Origin: Kangiella shandongensis
GTDB taxonomy: Bacteria; Pseudomonadota; Gammaproteobacteria; Enterobacterales; Kangiellaceae
Direction of reading: 5' to 3'
NCBI RefSeq assembly: GCF_020005365.1
Contig: NZ_JACNML010000003.1
Coordinates: 248,001 to 312,000 of the forward strand
DNA: 64,000 bases
Shown here: positions 36,703 to 45,108 of the stretch, piece after piece
How positions within the stretch are numbered: position 1 is the first letter of the stretch
Layout: every line of letters begins with the position of its first letter
The notes under the pieces: model-generated
Told to the model about the DNA's origin: nothing
Databases searched by the model: none
The model's input: the letters and a program-made list of their open reading frames with translations, nothing else
Translations under genes and position numbers: made by a program

Positions 36703-37065
36703 ATGTCACTTTATATCGATGGATATGTTTTACCCGTACCGAAAGACAACCTGGACGAATACATCGAAATGGCCAGACGCGCAGGTAAGGTCTGGAAAGA
36801 ATACGGCGCACTTAAAGTTATCGAGGCCGTGGCCGACGACGTACCTGAAGGAGAAGTCACCTCTTTCTCACAAAGCGTTAAGTTAAAAGATAATGAAACA
36901 GTTATTTTTTCCTACATCCTTTACGAGTCACGTGAAGCACGGGACGAGATCAATGAAAAAGTCATGAAGGATCCCCGCCTGGCTGACATGATGGATCCCA
37001 AGAACTTGCCGTTTGACGGTATGCGCATGTTCTGGGGCGGATTTAAACCTATTGTAGAACTGTAA
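36703..37065 (+). CDS. DUF1428 family protein
   Basis: The product is 120 residues. YIDGYVLPVPKDNLDEY at the N-terminus, an FSYILYESREARDE segment and the C-terminal GMRMFWGGF are typical of DUF1428, small dimeric alpha-beta barrel proteins of unknown role. Co-expression with GST and VOC genes behind a MarR gene suggests a part in stress or xenobiotic handling. Confidence 0.88.
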   Translation: MSLYIDGYVLPVPKDNLDEYIEMARRAGKVWKEYGALKVIEAVADDVPEGEVTSFSQSVKLKDNETVIFSYILYESREARDEINEKVMKDPRLADMMDPKNLPFDGMRMFWGGFKPIVEL

Positions 37066-37091
37066 AACTTAATCAATACAAGGAGTAGATT

Positions 37092-37562
37092 ATGAGTAAC
37101 AAACCTGAACAGTTAAGAGCCCCGATTGCACACCTGGTATGCGAGCCATGTAAAGAAGCGATAGACTTTTATTGCCAGGCCTTTGGCGCAGAAGAGTTAC
37201 AACGAGTCCCGAGTCAGGACGGCAACAAAATCATGCACGCTTGCCTCAAACTTGACGACGGTTTTGTTTTTCTTATGGATGACTTCCCGGAGTTCTGTGA
37301 AGGCAAGTCACAAACCCCAAAGGCATTAGGCGGTAGTCCTGTAACAATCCACCGCTACGTGGATGACTGTGACAAGGCATACAAGCAAGCGCTCGATGCT
37401 GGCGCCACAGCACGGATGGAACCGGAAGATACCTTCTGGGGAGATCGCTATGGTGTGCTAGTCGACCCATTTGGTCATAGTTGGTCAATAGCTCATCATA
37501 TCAGAGACCTAAGTGACGATGAGCTAGAGAAAGCAATGGCTGAAGAGTTTAGTGGAGGATAG
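37092..37562 (+). CDS. VOC-superfamily protein, PhnB-like glyoxalase fold
   Basis: The product is 156 residues. HLVCEPCKEAIDFYCQAFGAEEL at the start, LDDGFVFLMDDFPEF in the middle, and DRYGVLVDPFGHSWSIAHH at the end match PhnB-type VOC proteins. These bind small molecules with or without a metal. Sequence alone does not give the substrate. It has an AAGGAG site and sits 26 bases after the DUF1428 gene. Confidence 0.88.
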   Translation: MSNKPEQLRAPIAHLVCEPCKEAIDFYCQAFGAEELQRVPSQDGNKIMHACLKLDDGFVFLMDDFPEFCEGKSQTPKALGGSPVTIHRYVDDCDKAYKQALDAGATARMEPEDTFWGDRYGVLVDPFGHSWSIAHHIRDLSDDELEKAMAEEFSGG

Positions 37563-37564
37563 TC

Positions 37565-38040
37565 ATGGCAAATAAAATCACCACAAATTTATGGTTTGAT
37601 GATCAAGCCCAAGAAGCAGCTGAGTTTTATACATCTATTTTAAAAACTCAAGAATCAACCACATTGCTCGTTACCGCAAAGCAGGCTTTAAGTTACACGG
37701 CCGCCCTGAAGGAAGTGTTATGACGGTTGATTTTGAGCTTGATGGTGATCATTTTGTGGGGCTGAATGGCGGCCCCATATTTCAATTCAATGAAGCAATT
37801 TCTCTTATTATTAATTGCAAAGATCAGGCAGAAGTAGCTTATTTCTGGGAGAAGCTGACTGCCGATGGCGGCAAACCTAGTCAGTGTGGCTGGCTTAAGG
37901 ATAAATATGGAGTCTCATGGCAAGTCGTCCCCGAGACTCTAAAGGACGTTCTCAATGATGATTCAGAACGAGCCGAACGAGCCATGATAGCACTGATGCA
38001 AATGCAAAAAATCGATCTGGAAACACTGCAAAATGCCTAA
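37565..38040 (+). pseudogene. PhnB/VOC-family gene with a frameshift in an A-run
   Basis: The gene has GGAGG before ATG 37565 and reads MANKITTNLWFDDQAQEAAEFYTSILK, then hits a stop at 37721. The correct family sequence continues one base back: KNSRINHIARYRKAGFKLHG and RPEGSVMTVDFELDG, on to QCGWLKDKYGVSWQVVP and a stop at 38038-38040. The shift lies at 37639-37648, TTTTAAAAACT, where one more A would restore the frame. The site also contains the heptamer T-TTA-AAA in phase for a -1 slip. It may be a pseudogene, a sequencing error in the A-run, or recoded. An internal ATG at 37720 overlaps the first stop. Confidence 0.85.
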
Positions 38041-38049
38041 GGAGAAACG

Positions 38050-38436
38050 ATGAACCAAATATACTTCGAAATTCAGGCCAGCGAGCCAAAACGGGCCATT
38101 CAATTTTATAATGCAGTTTTTGGCTGGCATTTTGACAAAGTAGAAGGTCTCCCTCTCAATTATTGGAAAATAAATGCTAAAAGTAACTCTGGAGGCTTGC
38201 TGCAAAGACCAGCCGATAAACCACCGATGGAATGTGGCACCAATGCCTTTGTCTGCTCCTTTGAAGTCAAAAACTTTGACGGAGTCGCACAGGTCATTGA
38301 GAAACAAGGCGGCACGGTAGCTTTACCTAAATTTGCTATCCCGCAAACCTGCTGGCAGGGATACTTTATCGACACAAAAGGTAATACTTTTGGCATATTC
38401 CAGCCTGATGATAGCGCCGGCAATGTTAAAGGCTGA
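38050..38436 (+). CDS. VOC-superfamily (glyoxalase/bleomycin-resistance-like) protein
   Basis: The product is 128 residues with the VOC pattern YFEIQASEPKRAIQFYNAVFGW, FVCSFEVKNFDGVAQVIEK and GYFIDTKGNTFGIFQPD. AAGGAG precedes the ATG. It is the last gene of the marR operon. The enzyme or binding role is unknown. Confidence 0.88.
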   Translation: MNQIYFEIQASEPKRAIQFYNAVFGWHFDKVEGLPLNYWKINAKSNSGGLLQRPADKPPMECGTNAFVCSFEVKNFDGVAQVIEKQGGTVALPKFAIPQTCWQGYFIDTKGNTFGIFQPDDSAGNVKG

Positions 38437-38577
38437 CAAGCTAAAATTCTCTTAGTAATGGATCTAACGCCCCCAGTCACCAAATTGAAAGTTGCTTAAA
38501 AACTAAACATGTGAGGTCTTTTCAGATATACTAGCCTCGATTTTCTATAATAATATTGAAATAAGAGGGACATAATA

Positions 38578-39138
38578 ATGAAGCGAATAATCGCTCTTGC
38601 TTTTGCCACCCTAGTACTTTTAACCGTAGGCTGCGCATCTAAGTTAAGTAACTTTTCGAAAAAAGGTGTACTACAACCTGAAGAATCAATGGGTATCGTC
38701 GTAATTGCCTATGAATCTGACACATCAATTCATAGCCTGATATTTTCTGGGTCAGGGAAGTACAAATTAGAACATACTCTTTATGATAACGATCATAATT
38801 TTGTAGTAACTAGCATGCCAGCCGGAACTTACGATATCACTCGAGTCAAAATATACAATAAGTATAATTTCATATCGCTTGGTTCAAACCAAGATGAAAA
38901 TTGGAAGATAAATATAGAACCAAACAAAATAAACTATATTGGCCACTTTAGCATAAACAGAATAGGCCGAGGTTACCGGGTACAAACCAAAAACAGCTCA
39001 ACATTGGCGCTGGATTTCTTGAAAAATAACTTCAATGAACTTCTTAAAAGATATCCTCTAGTCTACGCTAAGGATGGACCAGAAGATGAGTTTTTTGAGT
39101 ACGTTGAAAACTTAAAGGGGGAGAAAAATGATACTTAG
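38578..39138 (+). CDS. Lipoprotein, unknown function
   Basis: The product is 186 residues. A type II signal peptide ends in the lipobox LTVGC at residues 15-19. The rest looks like a beta-rich domain (MGIVVIAYES, TSMPAGTYDITRVKIYN, NYIGHFSINRIGRGY), similar in style to small outer-membrane lipoproteins that present a DUF2846-type fold, but I cannot assign a family. Base composition is more AT-rich than the housekeeping genes around it. It overlaps the next gene by 11 bases. Confidence 0.82.
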   Translation: MKRIIALAFATLVLLTVGCASKLSNFSKKGVLQPEESMGIVVIAYESDTSIHSLIFSGSGKYKLEHTLYDNDHNFVVTSMPAGTYDITRVKIYNKYNFISLGSNQDENWKINIEPNKINYIGHFSINRIGRGYRVQTKNSSTLALDFLKNNFNELLKRYPLVYAKDGPEDEFFEYVENLKGEKNDT

Positions 39139-41284
39139 AACAATAATATTAACAGCCATATTAGCATTAAGCTCTCAAACAGTTAACTCTAAGCTTATAA
39201 AGGCTAATGAAATATTTTCCTCCAGTCAGTTTAAGAACTTTGTTATATCACCTAACGGTAAAGCGCTCATTGGCAAAAGTTTCCTTGATGGATACCATCA
39301 GTTGTTTGCCTTAAAATCGGGTGAAAAAGAGGCTACCGAAATCTTTAAACTGTCCAACTCCAACAACATGAAGATCATGGACTTTAACTGGCTGGACAAT
39401 GACACCGCGTATGTCAGTTATATAGGCTCTTTTAATAGAATGTTTACTCGCTTTATTGATTTTGAATTCAAAGAAAATAGCTTTGATATTGACTACTTCA
39501 ATATAGAAAGCTTTGGGTTTGTTGTTAACCCTATGCCTGATATCGAAGATAAAGCTCTATTTTCGAAAATAGAGAAAGATGACGATAAGTTTGAGCTAGT
39601 CAAATTAGATCTTAAGCCATTACGTAGTCTAAGAAAGCACAATAAAAAGGCGCATAAAAAAGTTTTCAACAACTTTCAGGTTCTAAGCGAAGATCTAGAT
39701 GATACATTTGAGTTTTATGTTTCAAATGACAGTTATAGTCTAGAAATGGTTGGGCAATACTATGATGATTATACTGCTTATTCAATTTTCGATGAGTCAG
39801 AAAATGAGTGGAGGGAGTTTTTTAAAGTCAGTAAAAATAAAGACGATAGTACTAACCACTCTAAATTAGATGTTTTCAAGCCTATTTCTAAAATAAACGC
39901 CCAATACATAGTAGCGTTATCAAATTTGAACAGAGATAAAGTCGCTGTCGTAAAGTTTGATACAAAGCAACAAAAAGCCGTTGAAGTTATTTATCAGTCT
40001 AAGAGTTACGACATCAAAGGTGCCAACTATAATTCCAAACTAAATAAATTAACTTCGGTTACTTATGTTGAAAGAGGTGTAAACAAACAAAAGTTTTTAG
40101 ATAAGGCTGAACAACAGCTTCAAGCAAAGCTCCATGACAAAATTGGACTGGACTCTGTTTTTATTATTGATAGATCTACAGACAGCTCGAACTTAGTGAT
40201 ATTTGCATATGATGCATCACATCCAGGAAAGTTTTATCACTATAATGAACAAAGGGATAAACTCAGGTTCTTGCAAAATGCAAAGCCAGATTTACATCCC
40301 TATCATTTTGTAAAAGCCAAGCTATTAACAGCAAAAAGTGATCTCAACAAAACGATCGAAGGATTTTTATATTTACCTGAGAATAAATCAAATAATCCCT
40401 TAGTTGTGATGCCTCATGGTGGCCCAATTGGGGTCCAAGACCTTAATGAGTTTGATCGTGGGATTCAATTCTTAGTGAACCGTGGATATGCTGTTTTAAC
40501 AATGAACTTCCGTGGTAGCTCCGGCTATGGTAGAGCATACATGAGTGCAGGACGGGAACAGTTTGGTAAAGGAATTGAAGCTGATATTAACGTGTTGACC
40601 CAAAAAGCACTTAAGTTGCCACAAATAGACGCTGATAATGTATGTATTTATGGTAGCAGTTATGGAGGCTATTCAGCTGTAACTTCCACAATTCTCTACC
40701 CGAACACCTATAAATGTGCTATTTCCGCATTCGGTGTTTTTGATTTGCCATTACTATATAGTGCATCAAACTTGCACCATGCACAGGAAATCAAAGATGC
40801 TATTGGCTTTGTAGTGGGTGATATTGATACTGAGTACAAAAAGCTAAAGGACAGCTCTCCTTTGTATCGTGCAGAGGATATTAAAGTGCCTACATTGTTG
40901 TTCGCAGGAACAAAAGATGAGGTTGCCTATGCAGAGCATAGTCGGCGCTTAAATTACGTACTTAATCAATTAGAAGCAGTTGATATTGAATATTACGAAT
41001 ACCCAAGAGCAAAGCATGGCCATCTAAACTGGTATGGCGATATTCATCAGTACCTTACCATAATAAACTTTCTAAACCAGATCATAGGTTCTGATAAGAG
41101 TTATTCCGAGGAAGATAAGAAAGTACTTGCTGCTGATAATTACACACTGGGAATGCTTTATTATCATGGGAATTTTATAGAAAAGGACACGACCAAGGCT
41201 AAAAATTATCTCCGATTAGCCCATAGTTATGGTGACGATAGAGCGGCGCAGTACTTAAGACGGTTAGGAGTATATAACTTTTAA
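39128..41284 (+). CDS. S9-family peptidase with a C-terminal Sel1-like segment
   Basis: The product is 718 residues. A signal peptide (about 1-21) precedes a beta-propeller and an alpha/beta-hydrolase domain with MPHGGPIG (oxyanion), the nucleophile in GSSYGGY (Ser511), the aspartate in AGTKDEVAY and the histidine in RAKHGHLNW. This is the acyl-aminoacyl-peptidase/dipeptidyl-peptidase type. The last 50 residues (YTLGMLYYHGNF...AKNYLRLAHSYGDDRAAQYL) form a Sel1-like repeat, not usual for S9 peptidases. It is probably periplasmic. It forms a two-gene unit with the lipoprotein gene and is AT-rich. Confidence 0.9.
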   Translation: MILRTIILTAILALSSQTVNSKLIKANEIFSSSQFKNFVISPNGKALIGKSFLDGYHQLFALKSGEKEATEIFKLSNSNNMKIMDFNWLDNDTAYVSYIGSFNRMFTRFIDFEFKENSFDIDYFNIESFGFVVNPMPDIEDKALFSKIEKDDDKFELVKLDLKPLRSLRKHNKKAHKKVFNNFQVLSEDLDDTFEFYVSNDSYSLEMVGQYYDDYTAYSIFDESENEWREFFKVSKNKDDSTNHSKLDVFKPISKINAQYIVALSNLNRDKVAVVKFDTKQQKAVEVIYQSKSYDIKGANYNSKLNKLTSVTYVERGVNKQKFLDKAEQQLQAKLHDKIGLDSVFIIDRSTDSSNLVIFAYDASHPGKFYHYNEQRDKLRFLQNAKPDLHPYHFVKAKLLTAKSDLNKTIEGFLYLPENKSNNPLVVMPHGGPIGVQDLNEFDRGIQFLVNRGYAVLTMNFRGSSGYGRAYMSAGREQFGKGIEADINVLTQKALKLPQIDADNVCIYGSSYGGYSAVTSTILYPNTYKCAISAFGVFDLPLLYSASNLHHAQEIKDAIGFVVGDIDTEYKKLKDSSPLYRAEDIKVPTLLFAGTKDEVAYAEHSRRLNYVLNQLEAVDIEYYEYPRAKHGHLNWYGDIHQYLTIINFLNQIIGSDKSYSEEDKKVLAADNYTLGMLYYHGNFIEKDTTKAKNYLRLAHSYGDDRAAQYLRRLGVYNF

Positions 41285-41299
41285 AAAGAATTAATGATT

Positions 41300-41326
41300 A
41301 AAGGGGCATTCTAGCCCCTTTTCTTT
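41300..41326 (+). terminator. Intrinsic terminator after the S9 peptidase gene
   Basis: AAAGGGGC and GCCCCTTT form an 8-bp stem with a 6-base loop (41308-41313), followed by TCTTTC. It serves the plus-strand gene and, being A-rich on the left, may also stop yciO transcripts from the other side. Confidence 0.8.
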
Positions 41327-41949
41327 CATTCAAATACCGACACATCACCCGCGCCGTGACGCAATACCTCTGGGTATCCTGAAGTCAGGTCAACCACTGT
41401 CGTTGGCTCATGCCCGCAGTAGCCACCATCAATCACAACATCGACTCGGCCTTTCAGCAGCTCGTAAATTTCATAAGGCTCTAAAATCTGTTTGTCATCC
41501 TGCTGTGGCAGGATCAAGCTGGAACTCATGAGTGGTTCACCCAGATCTTCCAAAACTGCCTGTGCAATCGGGGTTTCTGGAACTCGGATACCAATCGTTT
41601 TCTTTTTGGGGTGTTTTAAGCGGTTGGGCACCTCGTTGGTTGCTCGTAGAATAAAAGTATATGGCCCGGGAGTATTATTCTTTATTAAGCGGAAAGCCGT
41701 ATTATCGACACGAGCATAAGTAGCCAGTTCCGATAAGTCGCGACAAACCAGAGTGAAATTGTGTTTTTTGTCGAGATCACGGATTCGTCGAATACGGTCT
41801 AGAGCCGCTTTATCGCCAATATGACAACCAAGTGCATAACCAGAGTCGGTTGGATAAGCAACTAAAGCGCCTTGGCGAATCATAGCCACCACTTGGCTGA
41901 TCAGCCGAGGCTGCGGATTTTCGTTATGAATTTCAATTAGTTGAGTCAT
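41326..41949 (-). CDS. yciO: YciO-type Sua5/TsaC-family protein
   Basis: The product is 207 residues. GALVAYPTDSGYALGC, KHNFTLVCRDL, PGPYTFILRA and GIRVPETPIAQAVL match the Sua5/YciO/YrdC domain. TsaC makes threonylcarbamoyl-AMP for tRNA t6A; YciO is a paralogue with related but weaker activity. I choose YciO from overall pattern and the next-door rnm gene. Confidence 0.92.
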   Translation of the reverse strand: MTQLIEIHNENPQPRLISQVVAMIRQGALVAYPTDSGYALGCHIGDKAALDRIRRIRDLDKKHNFTLVCRDLSELATYARVDNTAFRLIKNNTPGPYTFILRATNEVPNRLKHPKKKTIGIRVPETPIAQAVLEDLGEPLMSSSLILPQQDDKQILEPYEIYELLKGRVDVVIDGGYCGHEPTTVVDLTSGYPEVLRHGAGDVSVFE

Positions 41950-41965
41950 GTTATCAATTTACCGT

Positions 41966-42820
41966 TTAGTCGGATGTAGTCCAGGCCGGGGATTCCCAGA
42001 CAGGAGTCACCTGTTCTGGCAGTGGTGCAAATTTACCTAATAAAGCCCAGGGCTTACTGGGTGAGTGGAAATCTGAACCCTGTGAGGCCAACAGGTTAAA
42101 CTGTACACTCCAATCTGCAAGTAAATTCTTCTGTCCCGGATGAATGTTCGGATAGCAGACCTCAATACCCTGCCCGCCAACATTTTTAAATTGTTGAATA
42201 AGCTGCTTTAATTTATTCGACCCCATACCGTATCGTGTTGGGTGGGCCAAAACCGGAATCCCCCCAGCCTGCCGGATCATAGCGACTGCATCTTCGATAT
42301 CAAACCAATCGTCTTTAACGTAGGCCTTACCGCCTTTTGCCAAATAGTGCTTAAAGGCTGCGCCAAAGGTTTTCACCTCTTCTCGCTCTAATAAATACTG
42401 CGCCAGATGGGTTCGGCAAACCATTGGCTGGCTATCAAGCATATACTCAACATCCGGCTGAGCGCCCTTGATACCAGCGACCTCCAATTTTTCTGCCATC
42501 TGTAATGCGCGCTCATGGCGCTTTTTCTGGATATTATTGAGAAAGCTATTTAACCCGGCATGTTGATGATCAATCTGCAAACCAACGATGTGTACGCTAT
42601 CTTGCTTTTTCTTACCGACAGCAGCCGAAATCTCTACCCCTGGAATCAGCTTGAGCTCTAACTTACCTGCCTTTGACACAGCATCAGCAAGCGACGCAAC
42701 AGAGTCATGATCGGTGATTGCCAGCTCCTGAACTCCGCGCTCTGAAGCGAGCTGTAGAAGCTCTGAAACCGTTAAATCACCGTCTGAGGCTATGGTATGG
42801 CTATGAAGATCTCTTAACAT
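41966..42820 (-). CDS. rnm: PHP-family phosphoesterase/5'-3' exoribonuclease (RNase AM, YciV/TrpH)
   Basis: The product is 284 residues from ATG 42820. PHP metal-binding motifs are present: DLHSHTIASDG, ITDHDSV, PGVEIS, and later PVLAHP and SDFH. The E. coli homologue processes 5S and other rRNA 5' ends and degrades 3',5'-bisphosphate nucleotides. It reads in the same direction as yciO, 16 bases upstream of it. Confidence 0.93.
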   Translation of the reverse strand: MLRDLHSHTIASDGDLTVSELLQLASERGVQELAITDHDSVASLADAVSKAGKLELKLIPGVEISAAVGKKKQDSVHIVGLQIDHQHAGLNSFLNNIQKKRHERALQMAEKLEVAGIKGAQPDVEYMLDSQPMVCRTHLAQYLLEREEVKTFGAAFKHYLAKGGKAYVKDDWFDIEDAVAMIRQAGGIPVLAHPTRYGMGSNKLKQLIQQFKNVGGQGIEVCYPNIHPGQKNLLADWSVQFNLLASQGSDFHSPSKPWALLGKFAPLPEQVTPVWESPAWTTSD

Positions 42821-42906
42821 CACAAATGTATTAAATAATCGTTACCGCTAGTTTGCCTACCTTTTGCGATAAGGTAAACTTAGCAGGCCAAATAACGAGT
42901 ATTTTT

Positions 42907-43473
42907 ATGACATTTATTAAAGAAAACTATCCTATCATTGGTTTTATTGCTGCTTATTTAAGCACCAAAAACCTGATCCTGGCGGCAGCCATATGGAGCG
43001 GTTTAACCCTCATCCAGATGATTGTTCATTACCTGACGAAAAAAGAAGTGAAAAAAAGTCATATCTCCCTATTCTTTGTTGGTCTGGCACTCGTCGCGCT
43101 GGCCTACTATTTTGATGATGATGACTTCATTAAGTGGAAAACCAGTATCGTCGTTTGGGCAGGTTCTGCGTTTATTTTAATCAGGCAGCTGACGTCGAAG
43201 AAATACATTATCAAAGACTTAACCAAGTCGAGCGGACTAATTAAAGATAGCGCTCCCGAATCGCTGCTAATTAAAATCAACTGGTTATGGGTCATCGTTC
43301 TGGCCGCTTATGGCGGGCTCAACCTCTACGTTGCTTTTAATTTTAGTACTGACTTCTGGTTTTACTTTAAGCTTATCAGCTTATTTGTGATACTCTTTGG
43401 CCTGCTCATTATCAGCATGGTGCTCTTAAGAGATCACCTGCACATAGAAGAAGAGCAACCCAATCAAAAATAG
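42907..43473 (+). CDS. yciB: Septation protein A family (YciB/IspZ)
   Basis: The product is 188 residues from ATG 42907; an upstream TTG in frame would add 18 non-conserved residues. It has about five membrane helices, an N-terminal FIKENYPIIGFIAAYL and a C-terminal FWFYFKLISLFVILFGLLII. It diverges from enteric YciB but length, topology and the adjacent yciI and bolA genes support the call. YciB is an inner-membrane protein linked to cell division and envelope synthesis. Confidence 0.85.
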   Translation: MTFIKENYPIIGFIAAYLSTKNLILAAAIWSGLTLIQMIVHYLTKKEVKKSHISLFFVGLALVALAYYFDDDDFIKWKTSIVVWAGSAFILIRQLTSKKYIIKDLTKSSGLIKDSAPESLLIKINWLWVIVLAAYGGLNLYVAFNFSTDFWFYFKLISLFVILFGLLIISMVLLRDHLHIEEEQPNQK

Positions 43474-43482
43474 GAACGATCG

Positions 43483-43782
43483 ATGCTTTATATGATCTAT
43501 TCGGAAGATGTCAAAAATTCACTGCCATTAAGGGCAAAAACGCGCTCTGCTCACATTGAACGATTAGAGCGCTTAAAAGAACAAGGTCGGCTGATCATGG
43601 CTGGTCCATTACCCGCGATTGATGCCAATGACCCGGGTGAAGCTGGCTTTTCTGGCAGTCTGGTTGTTGCTGAGTTTGAGTCTATAGACTCTGCACAGGA
43701 GTGGGCCAATACCGATCCTTATCTTGACGCAGGCGTCTACCAAAACGTCACTGTAAAACCCTACAAAAAAGTATTACCTTAA
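43483..43782 (+). CDS. yciI: YciI family protein
   Basis: The product is 99 residues. MLYMIYSEDVKNSLPLRAKTRSAHIERL and the dimeric alpha-beta barrel pattern LIMAGPLP...AQEWANTDPYLDAGVYQNVTVKPY with a conserved aspartate and histidine are YciI-like. It follows yciB by 9 bases, as in many relatives. The biochemical function is not established. Confidence 0.93.
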   Translation: MLYMIYSEDVKNSLPLRAKTRSAHIERLERLKEQGRLIMAGPLPAIDANDPGEAGFSGSLVVAEFESIDSAQEWANTDPYLDAGVYQNVTVKPYKKVLP

Positions 43783-43801
43783 CAACAAGGCTCTATTGAT
43801 T

Positions 43802-44080
43802 ATGACACAACAAGCACCCGATAACACCGCACGCATCGAAAAGATGCAACAACTGATCTCAGAAGCATTACAGCCGGAACAGCTGGAAATCATTGATGAT
43901 AGCCATAAACACATTGGCCATGCCGGTGCCAAAAGCGGTCTTGGCCACTTCACCGTCATTATCAAAAGTGACGCACTCGAAGGAAAACGCATGCTGCAAC
44001 AGCACCGCTTAGTCTACGATGCCCTTGGAGACATGATGCAGACCGATATTCATGCACTGGCGATTAAAGTTATTAAATAA
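43802..44080 (+). CDS. bolA: BolA/IbaG-family protein
   Basis: The product is 92 residues from ATG 43802. The BolA fold signature includes LEIIDDSHKHIGHAGAKSGLGHFTVII and the C-terminal HRLVYDALGDMMQTDIHALAIKV. BolA proteins bind monothiol glutaredoxins and act in iron-sulfur metabolism and in stress and shape control. Encoded next to yciI, a standard arrangement. Confidence 0.93.
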   Translation: MTQQAPDNTARIEKMQQLISEALQPEQLEIIDDSHKHIGHAGAKSGLGHFTVIIKSDALEGKRMLQQHRLVYDALGDMMQTDIHALAIKVIK

Positions 44081-44091
44081 CAGGAGTATTT

Positions 44092-44343
44092 ATGCACTTC
44101 CTTGAAGTCAGGGTTAAAACCGCATTCATTGTTCACGGTTACGACGACAATAATCAGGAAATCACGGAAGAAGTGAAAGAAGAAGCGTTCACGACAAAAG
44201 TAGTCGCCGTGGAGCGCATCCAGTCCATCAGTGAACAATATATTCTGGTCAAATCATCTCATGGCCGCGACATGTACTGGGAGTACGAAGGCAACATGGA
44301 AGCTCTTAAGTTCAAGTTATCCAATGCAGGACTGTTGCTATAA
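44092..44343 (+). CDS. Small conserved-looking hypothetical protein
   Basis: The product is 83 residues, with AGGAG 6 bases before ATG 44092. It has no signal peptide or membrane segment; predicted beta-strands (FLEVRVKTAFIVHGYD, AFTTKVVAVERIQSI, YILVKSSHGRDMYWEYEG) alternate with acidic turns. I do not recognise it. It follows bolA by 11 bases and may be co-transcribed. Confidence 0.7.
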   Translation: MHFLEVRVKTAFIVHGYDDNNQEITEEVKEEAFTTKVVAVERIQSISEQYILVKSSHGRDMYWEYEGNMEALKFKLSNAGLLL

Positions 44344-44379
44344 CCCATTCAACTTTTCCACGGAATCAGTAAAACCACA

Positions 44380-45099
44380 ATGGAACTCACAACGACAAAA
44401 ACGGCCCCTTCCAAACCTTGCTTAATTCATGCTTTTATCGCGACTGATATTCGAAATACCGTAAACCGCGGTAAGCGTTTTATTTCAGGAAAGCATGTAG
44501 AGTATGTAGCAAAAACACAATACCAAATCCCTGACTCAGCAAACTGCTTAAAAGCGTTAAAGCTGGTACAGCTGCATAGTCCGGGATTTTTGCTTAATCA
44601 CTGCCTGAGGAGCTACGCTTTCGGTGTCGCTATGGCACATAAGGTCAAAAGCAACTTCGATAAAGAAGTCTTTTTCCTCGGCTCTATCATGCATGATCTA
44701 GGTCTGATTGAACCATTTGATGGGCCTGAGACCTTCGAGCTGGAAGGCGCTAAAACGGCTCGTAACTTTTGCCTGGAACATAAGATCGATACCAGCAAAG
44801 CCGATATGGTGCATGAGATGATAGCCTTACACACCTCCGTCGGTATCGCCCATAAACGAGAGCCTGAAATTGCTCTGTTGCACTATGGTGCAGGTGCCGA
44901 CGTTCTCGGCTTATGGTTACATGACATTCATAAGAAAACGCTCGAAGAGATCTTAAGCGAGTACCCCAGACTCGATTTCAAAGGAGGCATGTCAAAACTT
45001 ATAGCCAGTCAGATCGAACGCAAACCTCACAGCTTTATGAAAACCATGGTTGACTTGGGTTTTATTAAAAATATGCAAAAAGCACCGTTTAATAGCTAA
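44380..45099 (+). CDS. HD-domain phosphohydrolase, cyanamide hydratase-like
   Basis: The product is 239 residues. The HD metal motif is in LGSIMHDLGLIEPF, with an earlier histidine in LLNHCLRSYAFG and later HEMIALHTSVGIAH. This pattern is that of the HD family that includes fungal cyanamide hydratase and related bacterial proteins. The substrate is unknown. A good ribosome-binding site is not seen. Confidence 0.82.
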   Translation: MELTTTKTAPSKPCLIHAFIATDIRNTVNRGKRFISGKHVEYVAKTQYQIPDSANCLKALKLVQLHSPGFLLNHCLRSYAFGVAMAHKVKSNFDKEVFFLGSIMHDLGLIEPFDGPETFELEGAKTARNFCLEHKIDTSKADMVHEMIALHTSVGIAHKREPEIALLHYGAGADVLGLWLHDIHKKTLEEILSEYPRLDFKGGMSKLIASQIERKPHSFMKTMVDLGFIKNMQKAPFNS

Positions 45100-45108
45100 G
45101 GTGATTTA

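Noticed and set aside
43774-44238. Minus-strand ORFs opposite bolA and the 83-residue gene
   Set aside because: They lie opposite a clear BolA gene and show no family features.
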